64,000 bases of DNA, taken from NCBI GenBank assembly GCA_028818225.1, contig JAPPOG010000062.1, positions 54,163-118,162 of the forward strand, read 5' to 3'. Both the position numbers and the translations under genes were made by a program. Positions within the stretch are counted from its first letter, which is position 1; each line of letters starts with the position of its first letter. Below the pieces are notes generated by a model that ran no database searches, was not told where the DNA came from, and was given only the letters and a program-made list of their open reading frames with translations. Positions 26,588 to 36,228 of this stretch are shown in pieces. The DNA is from Gammaproteobacteria bacterium (GTDB taxonomy: Bacteria; Pseudomonadota; Gammaproteobacteria; Pseudomonadales; Pseudohongiellaceae).

Positions 26588-27901
26588 ATGAGCAAGCAAA
26601 GATCTCTGTCACTCAATAAAATTTACGAAAAAGATCCTGTCGCGGCGGACAAACTAATTTGGAACCGCGAATCTGATGCAGTATCCAGGCGCGGATTTCT
26701 AAAACGCTCTGGCTTGGTAACACTTTCCACTGCATTGGGTATGAGCATTCCCTTTGCCCGATTTATGCCCTCGGGACTTATTCCTGCAGCATTTGCTGCG
26801 GATAATGCGCCGGATACTATTGAAGGAAAAGAAGGACTGATCATCTTAAATGATCGTCCAGTAAACGCGGAGACACCTGCGCATTTATTAGATGACGATA
26901 TTACGCCTAATCACTATATGTTTATTCGCAATAATGGCCTCCCACCGGAAAATATAGATCCGGACAGCTGGCAATTAGAGGTAAGTGGTGAATCCTGTAT
27001 CACACCTACTACTTTTACTATTGCCGATTTAAAAGCGCGTTTTGAAGAAGTTAGCTTACAGTTGCAATTGGAATGCGGAGGTAACGGTCGCAGTGAATTT
27101 GTTCCCGCTGCGAGCGGAAACCAATGGACCACGGGAGCAATTGGCTGCCCGGTTTTTACTGGGGTGCGGCTGCGTGACATTTTAAATTTCTGCGGTGTAG
27201 CCAGAGATGCGGTTTATGTTGGCTATTACGGTGCGGACACCCACACCAGTGGCAATCCCGATCTAGATCCGATCTCCCGTGGCGTGCCAATTTCCAAGGC
27301 GATGGAAAGAGAATCATTAATTGCCTGGGCAATGAACGGCGAAGATATTCCAATACAAAATGGGTTCCCATTACGCATGGTATGTGCGGGCTGGCCCGGA
27401 TCTGTTTCCGGTAAATGGATAGATCGCCTTGTCGTGCGCGACCGGGTTCACGATGGCGAAAAAATGGCACCACCCTCATACACTGTGCCCACAGTACCAG
27501 TGGCGCCCGGTAGTCGCGTACCTGATGAAGCCATGCGCATCATTGAATCCATGCCGGTGAAATCATTAATCACTTCACCCCAATCAGGGTTAAGCCACGA
27601 CTATCGACAAAGGATGACAGTTCGAGGTCATGCCTGGGCAGGAGACAATCAGATTAGCGGAGTCTTTCTTTCAGTCGATTTTGGAGCGACCTGGTTGCCA
27701 ACAGCCGTTAGCTCACCGGCAAATAGATTGTCCTGGCAGACATTTCAATCCTGGGTCCAGTTTCCAGAACCCGGCTACTATGAAGTCTGGGCAAGGGCCA
27801 TGGATAACCAGGGTCGATCCCAGCCTATGGTGGTACCTGGCTGGAATCCTCGGGGCTATTTGAATAACGCCTGCCATCGCATCGCAGTACAGGCAGTTTA
27901 A
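26588..27901 (+). CDS. SorA-like molybdopterin sulfite dehydrogenase
   Basis: 437 residues with a Tat signal (SRRGFLKRSG at about 33-42, then a hydrophobic stretch). The Mo domain has LECGGNGRSEF, with the likely molybdenum Cys at about residue 163, and GCPVFTGVRLRDIL; the C-terminal Ig-like domain includes VFLSVDFGATW. It differs from the SoxC at 2776 in its ECGGNGR motif and N-terminal extension, so it is a second, separate sulfite or related S-oxide oxidising enzyme. Electrons should go to the cytochrome whose ATG overlaps the stop (TAATG). Periplasmic. Confidence 0.82.
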   Translation: MSKQRSLSLNKIYEKDPVAADKLIWNRESDAVSRRGFLKRSGLVTLSTALGMSIPFARFMPSGLIPAAFAADNAPDTIEGKEGLIILNDRPVNAETPAHLLDDDITPNHYMFIRNNGLPPENIDPDSWQLEVSGESCITPTTFTIADLKARFEEVSLQLQLECGGNGRSEFVPAASGNQWTTGAIGCPVFTGVRLRDILNFCGVARDAVYVGYYGADTHTSGNPDLDPISRGVPISKAMERESLIAWAMNGEDIPIQNGFPLRMVCAGWPGSVSGKWIDRLVVRDRVHDGEKMAPPSYTVPTVPVAPGSRVPDEAMRIIESMPVKSLITSPQSGLSHDYRQRMTVRGHAWAGDNQISGVFLSVDFGATWLPTAVSSPANRLSWQTFQSWVQFPEPGYYEVWARAMDNQGRSQPMVVPGWNPRGYLNNACHRIAVQAV

Positions 27902-28278
27902 TGAAGCTTAAGGCCTGTTTCTTGTTACTGGTTATTACTTTGTCTTTATTAGCGGTAGATGAAGGCGTTTTGCATGCACAGGAAATTGAGAGAGTTACGG
28001 GATTGATTCTTGCTGACGGTTGGCAAGACGTCCAGGCGAATTGTACTGAATGTCATTCAACTCAACTGATTGTACAAAACTCTGGTAGCAAGGCAGTCTG
28101 GGAGAGCCGGATTCGTTGGATGCAGGCAACACAGGGCATGCATGAACTAGAAGCAGAGCTGGAAGAGTCAATTCTGGATTATCTGGCCACGAATTATGGA
28201 CAGAAAGATTCATCACGCAGAGCTCCGCTAGCGCAGCACTTGTTACCAGCAAATCCCTATGAGAGCGATATTCCATGA
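27901..28278 (+). CDS. small c-type cytochrome, partner of the SorA-like enzyme
   Basis: 125 residues with a signal peptide (residues 1-25), one heme motif CTECHS (about 46-50) and candidate axial Met in RWMQATQGM. It resembles SorB, the monoheme subunit of sulfite dehydrogenase. Its ATG overlaps the SorA-like stop by 1 bp and its stop overlaps the downstream gene by 4 bp, so all three are translationally coupled. Confidence 0.8.
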   Translation: MKLKACFLLLVITLSLLAVDEGVLHAQEIERVTGLILADGWQDVQANCTECHSTQLIVQNSGSKAVWESRIRWMQATQGMHELEAELEESILDYLATNYGQKDSSRRAPLAQHLLPANPYESDIP

Positions 28279-28784
28279 GTTCTGATCAGCTTTCATTTTT
28301 TGACAGGAACGACAGGGAGCGCAGCTTGTTCGAACCCAAAGCTTCCGAGACGAGACCTGCAAACTTTTCTATTACCAGGACGATAAACGCTCCCGCACAG
28401 AAGGTGTTCGACCAGTGGCTGATCCCAGTGTTCTTGGGTGACTGGATGTTTGGCCCCAAAGTGCAACGAGAAAAGGTCCTGTCACTTGAAAATAAAGTGT
28501 GCAAGGGCGGCGAGTATAAGTTTCTTATCAATCGAAAAGGTCAGGAAATGCACATAACTGGCGAAATCAAGGAACTTGATATTCCCAATAGCCTGACCCT
28601 GTCGTGGATTGAAAGCATACACCCGGAAAGCGAAAGTCTGATCAGCGCTCAGTTCAATTCATTAAGTGACAAAACGAAATTGAAACTCAGCATAAAACTT
28701 CCTGTCGAACTCGCCGCTCATAAAGAAAGTATCAAAAAACTCTGGACGAAACGGCTCGCTACCCTGGCAGCAAAGCTTAAATAG
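28275..28784 (+). CDS. SRPBCC (AHSA1-like) domain protein
   Basis: 169 residues. FSITRTINAPAQKVFDQWLIPVFLGDWMFGP opens an AHSA1-type START fold; a strand-rich middle and a final helix (HKESIKKLWTKRLATLAAKL) complete it. These domains bind hydrophobic ligands, and some act with DNA-binding ArsR proteins. There is no signal peptide, so it is cytosolic. It is the third gene of the sulfite dehydrogenase operon; the role there is unknown. The stop is adjacent to the convergent hydrolase. Confidence 0.75.
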   Translation: MSSDQLSFFDRNDRERSLFEPKASETRPANFSITRTINAPAQKVFDQWLIPVFLGDWMFGPKVQREKVLSLENKVCKGGEYKFLINRKGQEMHITGEIKELDIPNSLTLSWIESIHPESESLISAQFNSLSDKTKLKLSIKLPVELAAHKESIKKLWTKRLATLAAKLK

Positions 28785-30185
28785 CTAACGACTGCCGATA
28801 GTTGAGGCTTCTGCTTCCCTAATTGTTCTCTCTGCCGCGTAGGGAAGTATGTATCCAGCTTCCAGGTTCTGCTGAACTACTGCTTTAACTGCATTCACGT
28901 AGGCTTCATGACTTGGATATAAACTATCAAGAGTTTCCTTATCGAAAGGCTCATGGGATCCGTAAAGAAAGCAGAATCGATTAGTAACCCCAGAGTTCAT
29001 ACCCGTATTTTTTGCAGTTGCCACGGCATGCTCGGCCAGCCGTATTCCCCCGAGAATATTGCCATATTCGTCTCTGGCGAATTCCACTTCCGGCATCATG
29101 CGGGCTACGCGCAGCGGCTCAGCACCCGGTGGACGTACATCTTCTTTTATCCATCTGACCAGGTGCTCAAAGGCTGCATTAAACGGATCACGAAAAGGAA
29201 TTCTGCTGTGGGCAGGCAGCTCGCAGCCAACATCTCTTGCTTCTGCCTGGGCAATCGGAAGCCCATCACGCAGTAGTCGAAGCTTGGAATATTCGATTTC
29301 AAAATCATAATCAGCATGGGAGGTACCCGCCACCTCCCATTGTATAAATGTGTCAGTATCTGGCTGGGGATCAGCGGCTCGGCGTGCCATGTCGGTTTCT
29401 GCCATGATCTTGAAGATCTTGGTTTCCTGATCATCTCGAATTCGACCTCCACCACCGTGAACCATTACCCCATCGTAAATTGGTTCCAGGGGATGAATAT
29501 TATTGAGGTAGACGGCCAGGCGGCTTGCTGATTGGGAATGACCAGTGGCAATAATCAATTCGGCCTTTAGCCCATCGAGAATATCGACCTGCCCTGGAGG
29601 CGTGGACTCACCAAGTCGATTGATTGCCCGCCCTACAGCGGAAAAGATGTCATAGGAAAGCCCATCCCTGGCCACCATGCCGTCATGAGTTGTATCGAGA
29701 GTTCCATATCGCTGCGGGCTCCACTCCTTCATGGTATCGATACCCATTTGCTGCGCGGATACAGCGACATAGGCATAACCATTACGAATAAAATGAGTAC
29801 CGGAGAGCCACCAATCAATATCCTTATCCGGACCGCCGGTAACATTAATCCATTCCACGATAACTATGCCATTGAAATCTTCAGCTTGTGGCCGGCGAAC
29901 AATTAATCGGCTGCGATAACGATGGCCGCTGTCGATTACTTCTCCGGTTGCCAATTCTGGATTACTGTATTGATTAGCCGTACCCTCAATAAAAAATTCT
30001 TCTTCCACATAACCATTGGCGTTCAACTCGATTGCCGACGCGGCATAAATGGAATTGCGCGAGGAATGTCCTGGCGGATCGGCCTCGATAGGACCAATGA
30101 TTTCTGCTGCCGGAACGACTGCTAACGCGTTGGCAGTAAATAAGCCCGCAAAAACCAAAGCGATCAACACTGTTATTCTATTCAT
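28785..30185 (-). CDS. secreted alpha/beta hydrolase-domain protein
   Basis: 466 residues with a signal peptide (1-22). The nucleophile elbow is in GHSQSASRLAVYLN (about 208-221). FNGIVIVEWINVTGGPDKDIDWW and the mid-domain VMVHGGGGRIRDDQETKIF match the large family of uncharacterised bacterial alpha/beta hydrolases (PF20091-like). Ester or lactone substrates are possible. It is divergent from the NhaC-like antiporter. Assignment to a reaction is not possible. Confidence 0.75.
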   Translation of the reverse strand: MNRITVLIALVFAGLFTANALAVVPAAEIIGPIEADPPGHSSRNSIYAASAIELNANGYVEEEFFIEGTANQYSNPELATGEVIDSGHRYRSRLIVRRPQAEDFNGIVIVEWINVTGGPDKDIDWWLSGTHFIRNGYAYVAVSAQQMGIDTMKEWSPQRYGTLDTTHDGMVARDGLSYDIFSAVGRAINRLGESTPPGQVDILDGLKAELIIATGHSQSASRLAVYLNNIHPLEPIYDGVMVHGGGGRIRDDQETKIFKIMAETDMARRAADPQPDTDTFIQWEVAGTSHADYDFEIEYSKLRLLRDGLPIAQAEARDVGCELPAHSRIPFRDPFNAAFEHLVRWIKEDVRPPGAEPLRVARMMPEVEFARDEYGNILGGIRLAEHAVATAKNTGMNSGVTNRFCFLYGSHEPFDKETLDSLYPSHEAYVNAVKAVVQQNLEAGYILPYAAERTIREAEASTIGSR

Positions 30186-30290
30186 GGAATTTTACCGCCC
30201 TGATAGTTTTCAAAAGTAATATTACATCCCCGAAAATTTCAGCTTAGCAAAATTTTACTCTGCTCCCAATTGTTTATATGCTCGGTGGCC

Positions 30291-31697
30291 ATGAACACAG
30301 AACCGCTGGTACCGCCGCGACCACCAAATTTTGTAGAAGCCCTGCTCTGCTTCACAGTAGTTATCCTGATAATTGCATTGGGCCTATTTATTCTGGCCAT
30401 AGATTTGCATAGCCTGATGTTTATTTGCCTGTTGTGGACGGGAATTAATGCTTATCGCCTGGGATCCTCTTATGGCCAGATACGAGAATTTATGAGCTCG
30501 GCAATTGCTCGAGCATTGCCTGCTATCTATATTTTTATTCTGATAGGCATGGTGATTGCCAGCTTTATGCATAGCGGCACAATCGCAGCCTTAATGTATT
30601 ACGGCTTGAGCTGGGTTACGCCTTCTCTATTTCTGGCCATCGGATTAGTCCTGTGTGCTCTAATGTCGGTAGCAACTGGAACCTCATGGGGCACAGTAGG
30701 AACCCTGGGCGTGGTATTTATCGGCATCGGTGGCGCCTTACAAATTCCTCTACCCATCGTCGCCGGCATGGTGGTATGCGGAGCAACATTTGGTGACAAA
30801 ATGTCGCCTATATCTGATACCACCAATCTAGCGGCAATGAGCGCCGAAACAAATTTGTATCGACACATTTATTCCATGTTTTTTACCACGGCGCCAAGTT
30901 TCCTGCTGGCCTTTATAATATTTTTATTTATGGGAGTTCGATTTGGCGATGGCGTTCTGGCAGAAGATGAAATATCCGCAATCAGAAATGCACTTGCTGA
31001 CTCTTATGGATTAAATCCACTAATCACCCTACTACCAATTATCGTATTGGCGACTCTGAGCATCAGGCGGGTACCGGCAGAGGTGACTATGTCGATTAGT
31101 GTCATAGTTGCCGTGTTAATCGCAATTATCTATCAGCAACACTCCCTTGTGCAGGTAATGAATGCCTTATGGGCAAATACACCGGGGGAAACATCGATAC
31201 AAAACCTTGATGAATTACTTGGGCGGGGCGGAATTCTGAGTATGGCCTGGACATTAATTCTCGCTCTTATGGCACTCGCTCTGGGTGGTATTCTCCATGG
31301 CTCCGGAATTTTGACTGCCTTACTTAGTGGCTTAATAGCTCGAGTGCAGAGAGTAGCAAGTCTTATAGCAACTACAATCTGCTCGGGCCTGGTGGGCAAT
31401 ATGGCAATGGGCGAGGCTTATATTTCGATAATTCTAAATTGCCAGTTATTCCGCGACAAATATAAGAACAAAGAATTAGATAAAGCGATCCTGTCCCGCT
31501 CTGTAGAGGAAGGATCAACCCTGACTACTGGTTTAATACCGTGGACCACTGCCGGCGCATTCTATTCAGCCACCCTCGGTGTGTCGGTAGTCGACTATGT
31601 CCCCTATGCTTTTTTTAATTACCTGAATGCCTTCATTTCCGTGAGTATGGCTGCCCTTGGTATCGGCTTACTCCGTAACAAAGCTGTGCAGTCCTAA
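30291..31697 (+). CDS. NhaC-family Na+/H+ antiporter
   Basis: 468 residues with about 11-12 helices. GTSWGTVGTLGVVFIGIG and GATFGDKMSPISDTTNLA are the NhaC family signature, repeated in the second half (ICSGLVGNMAMGEAYIS). Exchanges sodium (or an amino acid/carboxylate in some members, such as malate-lactate antiporters) for protons. The ATG at 30291 is preferred over an upstream in-frame ATG at 30270. The stop overlaps the convergent metallohydrolase by 4 bp. Confidence 0.85.
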   Translation: MNTEPLVPPRPPNFVEALLCFTVVILIIALGLFILAIDLHSLMFICLLWTGINAYRLGSSYGQIREFMSSAIARALPAIYIFILIGMVIASFMHSGTIAALMYYGLSWVTPSLFLAIGLVLCALMSVATGTSWGTVGTLGVVFIGIGGALQIPLPIVAGMVVCGATFGDKMSPISDTTNLAAMSAETNLYRHIYSMFFTTAPSFLLAFIIFLFMGVRFGDGVLAEDEISAIRNALADSYGLNPLITLLPIIVLATLSIRRVPAEVTMSISVIVAVLIAIIYQQHSLVQVMNALWANTPGETSIQNLDELLGRGGILSMAWTLILALMALALGGILHGSGILTALLSGLIARVQRVASLIATTICSGLVGNMAMGEAYISIILNCQLFRDKYKNKELDKAILSRSVEEGSTLTTGLIPWTTAGAFYSATLGVSVVDYVPYAFFNYLNAFISVSMAALGIGLLRNKAVQS

Positions 31698-34231
31698 TTG
31701 AGATTTTTGCGATATACCTCACGCGCCTGTTCGAATTGACCATATACGTGATCTTTTTCTAGCTGCGAGCGCCATCCAGGCCATTGCTCTGCCAGTTCCT
31801 GTAAACGATCAATCCACCGCAATGCATATTCTGCGGAAGCCGCATTCTGAATTTCCTGTTCTCCCACCTGAAACCAAATGGGATTAGTAAATGCCTGGGC
31901 GTAGTCAACATCCAGTATACCCCGCGCAGCAGGATCACCCTCCGTGCGCAAATGGCACCAGCCTGAGCGATTGACTTCCAGCTGGTAGTCAATCGCCAGA
32001 CTCATTCCATTACCGCGCACAGGAAACGCTTCTATTTCCTCGCCATTGCAAACCAGCAGTACTTCCTCCAGTTCTGTGACGGAATTTAGCCGACCCGTAA
32101 TTTGTACTTCTCCTCCACCGGCTGGGAGATGCACAGTGTCTCCCGGAAGCGCACTGCCTGCTTCCAACTCCAGCAAAGGTCCGGAACTCACCATGGCTCG
32201 ACCCCGAGTTAACCCATCAAACCATGATTCCATCGACAATCCCTGATTGCCGGTATAGACGTAGGTACGAAATGAGCCCACCAGTTTGCTGCGGTGCAGT
32301 GAACTAATCGAGTCTTCCCCACCGGTTGCGGTAACCCGCAAGCCATTGTTCCAAACAGCATAGAGAGGATAGAATCCAGCAAGGTTCGAATCCGACCACT
32401 CCAGTGCATCGGTAGTACCAAGTGCCGCATCAACGATAAATCCCTTTCCACCCCCAAGAGTTCCATCCAAGGGATCATTTTCACCGAGAAATGGATGCAC
32501 GTAGCCGGTAACCGCTCCCTGTTCTTTTGCCTTGATTAACATGTCGGTATTACTCGGATAAAGACTTTCTATGGCGGTTCCTTCGTAGCCGGTAACAAAC
32601 GGTGAAATCAGATGCTCGCGCATGCCGAACATAAATACATGTCCGTAAAACGGAGGTCGATATTCCTGGCCAACCACCACGATCTGGTCAGGCTCGGAGA
32701 CTGAATGAGCACCGCCTCCTGCCTCGAAATAGTGGTAGTCCAGAATGCGATTATCTTTGTTCGCAACCTGTTCCAATACCAGATCCTGATCTTCAGCCCG
32801 GGACATCATCATCAGGTTCTCCAAAGTATTATGTAAGTTGCCTCCATAATTTGCATGGACATGAGTAGATGCGCTGTACCAACCTTTTGCCGCCATGTCA
32901 GTCAATCTCTCTAACTCGATCGTTAACTGAGTAACTTCGCCTGCGTCAATTGTTACTTCTTGCAGGTGAGGAATAAATTCAAATCCTTTCACTGTCGTTA
33001 GCTCTGCTCTTCCAACTGGAAGAGTGACTGAAAATTCCCCCTCATTATGGAATATTTGTTCTCCCCGCGTACCTGCTCTTGCATAAGCATTATCAGGCGC
33101 ATAAAACTTTCCATCACTGGCCGACAAATGGATTCTATTCGGGGTTACTTGCTGACGACTGGCATCCAAAACCCTAACAGATAGCGTTCCCATGGGGCGT
33201 TTGTAATGCATCTCAGTAATGTCCCGCTCAATTAGTTTCCCACCATAGGTTTCGAGCAATCTTAACTGGGAAAGTCCAGGCTCATTGGAAATGAATGCTA
33301 TCCACTCGCCATCAGGGGACCAACGGGGATGAAAAGCATCATGTTCGTAGAATGTCAGCTTATAAGGCTCACCTCCCACCGTTGGCTGCACGTAAAGGTT
33401 GTTGTATTGATCGGCTGAACCACTGGTTGACGCATAGACAAAGCGTTTGCCATCGATAGACACATCAGGTCGGGTTCGATACAAAGACTGTTCCGCCAGA
33501 ACCGTCTGTGCTTCACTAATACCCCCTGCTACCGCCGGTACACGCAATACATTACCGGACCCCAGGGGCACATTGCGATTTGAGACTACCAGCAACTCTT
33601 CGCTATTGGGCAACCAGCTGGGAGTAATGTGCATATCCCATCTGCCAAAATAAAGCCGATTTCTGCCAAAATCATTATCAACAGAGACCGCTATTGGTTC
33701 TCCTGCCCATTGTCCATTGACGAACTCACGCACATATAAATTGAAGTAACCGTTTGGATTCGTTGAAACATAGGCAATCCTGGAGCCGTCTGGTGAAAAC
33801 ACGGGATCCGTATACACTGCCTGGTCATCGGTAAGTTTACTTATCTCCCCCGTTTCAATATTCAGTATTTCTAATTGAATACGCTGGTGGTCGTAATCGG
33901 CCGTGAAGATCAGCCAGCGCCCATCAGGGGAATAGTCGGGAGAAGAATGATACGCGTCTTCGCTATAGGTAATTTCATGGGCTATTCCAGAATCCGGATC
34001 AAGCTGCCAGATCGATCCCTGCATGGCTACCGCGATGTGTTCTCCGTCAGGTGCCCAATCTGGCGCCCAGGGAGTTGAACTGGGAGAAGGAGGGAAATAG
34101 AAATTGTGCATGTAGTTGCCGCCGCTTCTGGCATCAGGGTAGAAACTAGGCTGAGCACTTGCTGTCAAAGCAGCTGCACTCACCACACATATCAAGCAAA
34201 TAGTGGAAAGTTTTGACTGATTAAAACCCAT
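31694..34231 (-). CDS. TolB-like propeller fused to a CehA/McbA-type metallohydrolase
   Basis: 845 residues from the ATG at 34231 (AGGTG 7 bp upstream, signal peptide cleaved near TASAQ). Residues about 40-350 are PD40/TolB-like repeats (WAPDGEHIAVAM, YSPDGRWLIFTAD, FSPDGSRIAYVS, WSPDGEWIAFIS). About 490-720 is a PHP-fold hydrolase: GWYSASTHVHANYGG carries the first metal histidines, with GQEYRPPFYGHVF, YVHPFLGEND and TGGEDS later. Members of the CehA/McbA family cleave carbamates and related esters. It is exported and convergent with the NhaC-like gene. The substrate is unknown. Confidence 0.83.
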   Translation of the reverse strand: MGFNQSKLSTICLICVVSAAALTASAQPSFYPDARSGGNYMHNFYFPPSPSSTPWAPDWAPDGEHIAVAMQGSIWQLDPDSGIAHEITYSEDAYHSSPDYSPDGRWLIFTADYDHQRIQLEILNIETGEISKLTDDQAVYTDPVFSPDGSRIAYVSTNPNGYFNLYVREFVNGQWAGEPIAVSVDNDFGRNRLYFGRWDMHITPSWLPNSEELLVVSNRNVPLGSGNVLRVPAVAGGISEAQTVLAEQSLYRTRPDVSIDGKRFVYASTSGSADQYNNLYVQPTVGGEPYKLTFYEHDAFHPRWSPDGEWIAFISNEPGLSQLRLLETYGGKLIERDITEMHYKRPMGTLSVRVLDASRQQVTPNRIHLSASDGKFYAPDNAYARAGTRGEQIFHNEGEFSVTLPVGRAELTTVKGFEFIPHLQEVTIDAGEVTQLTIELERLTDMAAKGWYSASTHVHANYGGNLHNTLENLMMMSRAEDQDLVLEQVANKDNRILDYHYFEAGGGAHSVSEPDQIVVVGQEYRPPFYGHVFMFGMREHLISPFVTGYEGTAIESLYPSNTDMLIKAKEQGAVTGYVHPFLGENDPLDGTLGGGKGFIVDAALGTTDALEWSDSNLAGFYPLYAVWNNGLRVTATGGEDSISSLHRSKLVGSFRTYVYTGNQGLSMESWFDGLTRGRAMVSSGPLLELEAGSALPGDTVHLPAGGGEVQITGRLNSVTELEEVLLVCNGEEIEAFPVRGNGMSLAIDYQLEVNRSGWCHLRTEGDPAARGILDVDYAQAFTNPIWFQVGEQEIQNAASAEYALRWIDRLQELAEQWPGWRSQLEKDHVYGQFEQAREVYRKNLN

Positions 34232-34583
34232 ATTGAATTCACCTGTTAATTCACGACAATCAGCATTGTATCGCCAAGCATGGAATACACACAGTTTAAA
34301 GTTATATTTAGATGAGGCATTTAGGCGAGCTCTCACGGGAAAATTCCATGCCATTTATGGAGAATCGAGCAAGACCAATAATGCTTTTGGTGAAGATACG
34401 CAATGGACCTGACATAGTTATCCAATTGTCATAGTCGATAGAGCAAGGCTGTATGCTGAGAACACGGGTACCTAAACCCCGGGTTCTTGAGAATTTCAAA
34501 AATTAACAGGTTCTTTAGCTACTGACAGACGAATCCAATAGAAGATTTTGGAGAAATGCCAAGCGTTTCCGATGATTCTATTG
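34232..34583. other. 352-bp region without a supported gene
   Basis: Between the metallohydrolase start and the glpD stop. Small frames here are short and lack ribosome binding sites. A GAAC-CGGG/CCCG-GTTC hairpin with a mismatch (34460-34486) could terminate glpD transcription but has no T-run. Confidence 0.6.
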
Positions 34584-36074
34584 CTAATGCGGATTAGACT
34601 GTTTGATGTAGTTTTCCAGTGACTGCTTTTCGTTTTCATTGAATACATAACCCAGTTTCGTTCTGCGCCACAATATATCCTCGGCGGTGCGCGCCCACTC
34701 TTCTTTACAAAGATAGTCAACTTCGAGTTGGTACAGGTTGGCTCCAAACTTAACGCCCAGATCACCCAATCCTCGGACATTGCCCAGGATGTCAAAACTC
34801 AGCCTGCCATAACTTGCCAACCAACGATTTAGCAAATCCGGATCAAGCCAACCATATTTTGTAGCCAGGTCCTGAAACAGGTTCTCGGATAGTCCGAAAT
34901 CGCCACCGGGTAGAGGTGTTTTACTGGTGTTTGAAGTGGGCATGCGAGGAAAGTAGCGAACCAGACTACTTACAGCTTGTTCGGCTAACACGCGGTAAGT
35001 CGTAACCTTTCCTCCATAAACACTTAACAGCGGAAATGGATGCGTTTCTAACTCAAGCCGATAGTCTCGCGACACGCTGCTTGCCGATTTGCCAGATTGA
35101 TCGATTAAAGGCCTTACCCCGGAATAGGTATGGATAATGTCAGAGCGATGCACAGCTTTCCGGAAATATAAATTGACTATTGAAATCAGGTAGTCGATTT
35201 CATCATTAGAAATTTCAACCTTGTCCAGATCACCCCGGTACTCTTCTTCGGTAGTGCCAATCAAGGAATAATTGGACAGGTAAGGGATTACGAAAACGAT
35301 CCGGCCATCGTGATGTTGCAACAGGTATGCTTCATCCCCTCCATGGATCCTTGGCACGACGATATGACTGCCTTTTACCATTCGCAGCGGATGAGGATTT
35401 CCCTGTTCCGTGAGATTCTCCAGTAGCGAAGACACCCAGGGGCCTGTTGCATTTACCACGGCTCTAAAAACCTGGGTCGAGGATTCATTAGTTAGATGAT
35501 TCTGAAAAGTGGCTGACCATCCCTGCTCTACTGGATTCAGGGCAACACATTCTACCCGTGTGTAAATACTGGCCCCATGACTACGCGCCTGCAATGCATT
35601 AAGGATAACTAAACGCGCGTCATCCACCTGGGCATCCCAATACTCGAATCCATGTTTAATGCTGTCGTTAAGTAGACTGCCAGAAGAGTAACGAACTGTT
35701 GAAGAGTTCTTGAATCGGTCTCTTTTAGCCAAATTGTCATAAAGAAACAATCCTGCTTTTAACAACCATGATCTTCTTGAATGAGAAAGTTGTGGAATCT
35801 GAAAAGCTAGGGGCCTGACTATGTGAGGCGCTATCGAAGCGAGAATTTCTCGTTCTTTAAGGGATTTTCTTACCAGCCCAAACTCATAGAACTCGAGATA
35901 TCGAAGCCCACCATGAATCAGTTTACTGCTATTGCTCGATGTCGCACTAGCAAGATCACCTTTTTCGCAAAGCACCACACTCAAGCCCCGACTCGCCGCA
36001 TCAGCAGCGATCCCGGCGCCATTTATACCACCCCCGATTACCAGAATATCTTGAACAGAATTTGATTTATTCAC
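34584..36074 (-). CDS. glpD: aerobic glycerol-3-phosphate dehydrogenase
   Basis: 496 residues. The FAD-binding motif DILVIGGGINGAGIAADAASRGLSVVLCEK opens the protein (residues 9-38), followed by SSNSSKLIHGGLRYLE. The C-terminal domain includes the GVRPLIDQSG segment and the DAxxRR-like tail. It oxidises glycerol-3-phosphate to dihydroxyacetone phosphate at the membrane, passing electrons to quinone. The start is a GTG. It is divergent from glpK, 154 bp away; together they form the glycerol catabolism pair. Confidence 0.95.
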   Translation of the reverse strand: MNKSNSVQDILVIGGGINGAGIAADAASRGLSVVLCEKGDLASATSSNSSKLIHGGLRYLEFYEFGLVRKSLKEREILASIAPHIVRPLAFQIPQLSHSRRSWLLKAGLFLYDNLAKRDRFKNSSTVRYSSGSLLNDSIKHGFEYWDAQVDDARLVILNALQARSHGASIYTRVECVALNPVEQGWSATFQNHLTNESSTQVFRAVVNATGPWVSSLLENLTEQGNPHPLRMVKGSHIVVPRIHGGDEAYLLQHHDGRIVFVIPYLSNYSLIGTTEEEYRGDLDKVEISNDEIDYLISIVNLYFRKAVHRSDIIHTYSGVRPLIDQSGKSASSVSRDYRLELETHPFPLLSVYGGKVTTYRVLAEQAVSSLVRYFPRMPTSNTSKTPLPGGDFGLSENLFQDLATKYGWLDPDLLNRWLASYGRLSFDILGNVRGLGDLGVKFGANLYQLEVDYLCKEEWARTAEDILWRRTKLGYVFNENEKQSLENYIKQSNPH

Positions 36075-36168
36075 AGGGGATACTTATGAGGATAAAACAT
36101 GCCATCGAGAGCAAAACTTAGTGTAACATGACTGCCTTACCAATCTCCTACAAATGATTTCTAGAGGA

Positions 36169-36186
36169 ATAGGTTTTAAACCCTAT
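36169..36186. promoter_or_regulatory. palindrome in the glpD/glpK divergent region
   Basis: ATAGGTTTTAAACCCTAT matches its own reverse complement at 16 of 18 positions. It sits between the divergent glp genes and is a candidate operator for a glycerol-responsive regulator. Confidence 0.35.
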
Positions 36187-36228
36187 ATAAGTCTAGACAC
36201 TAAATATGTGATGTAGAGCAATAAATTC

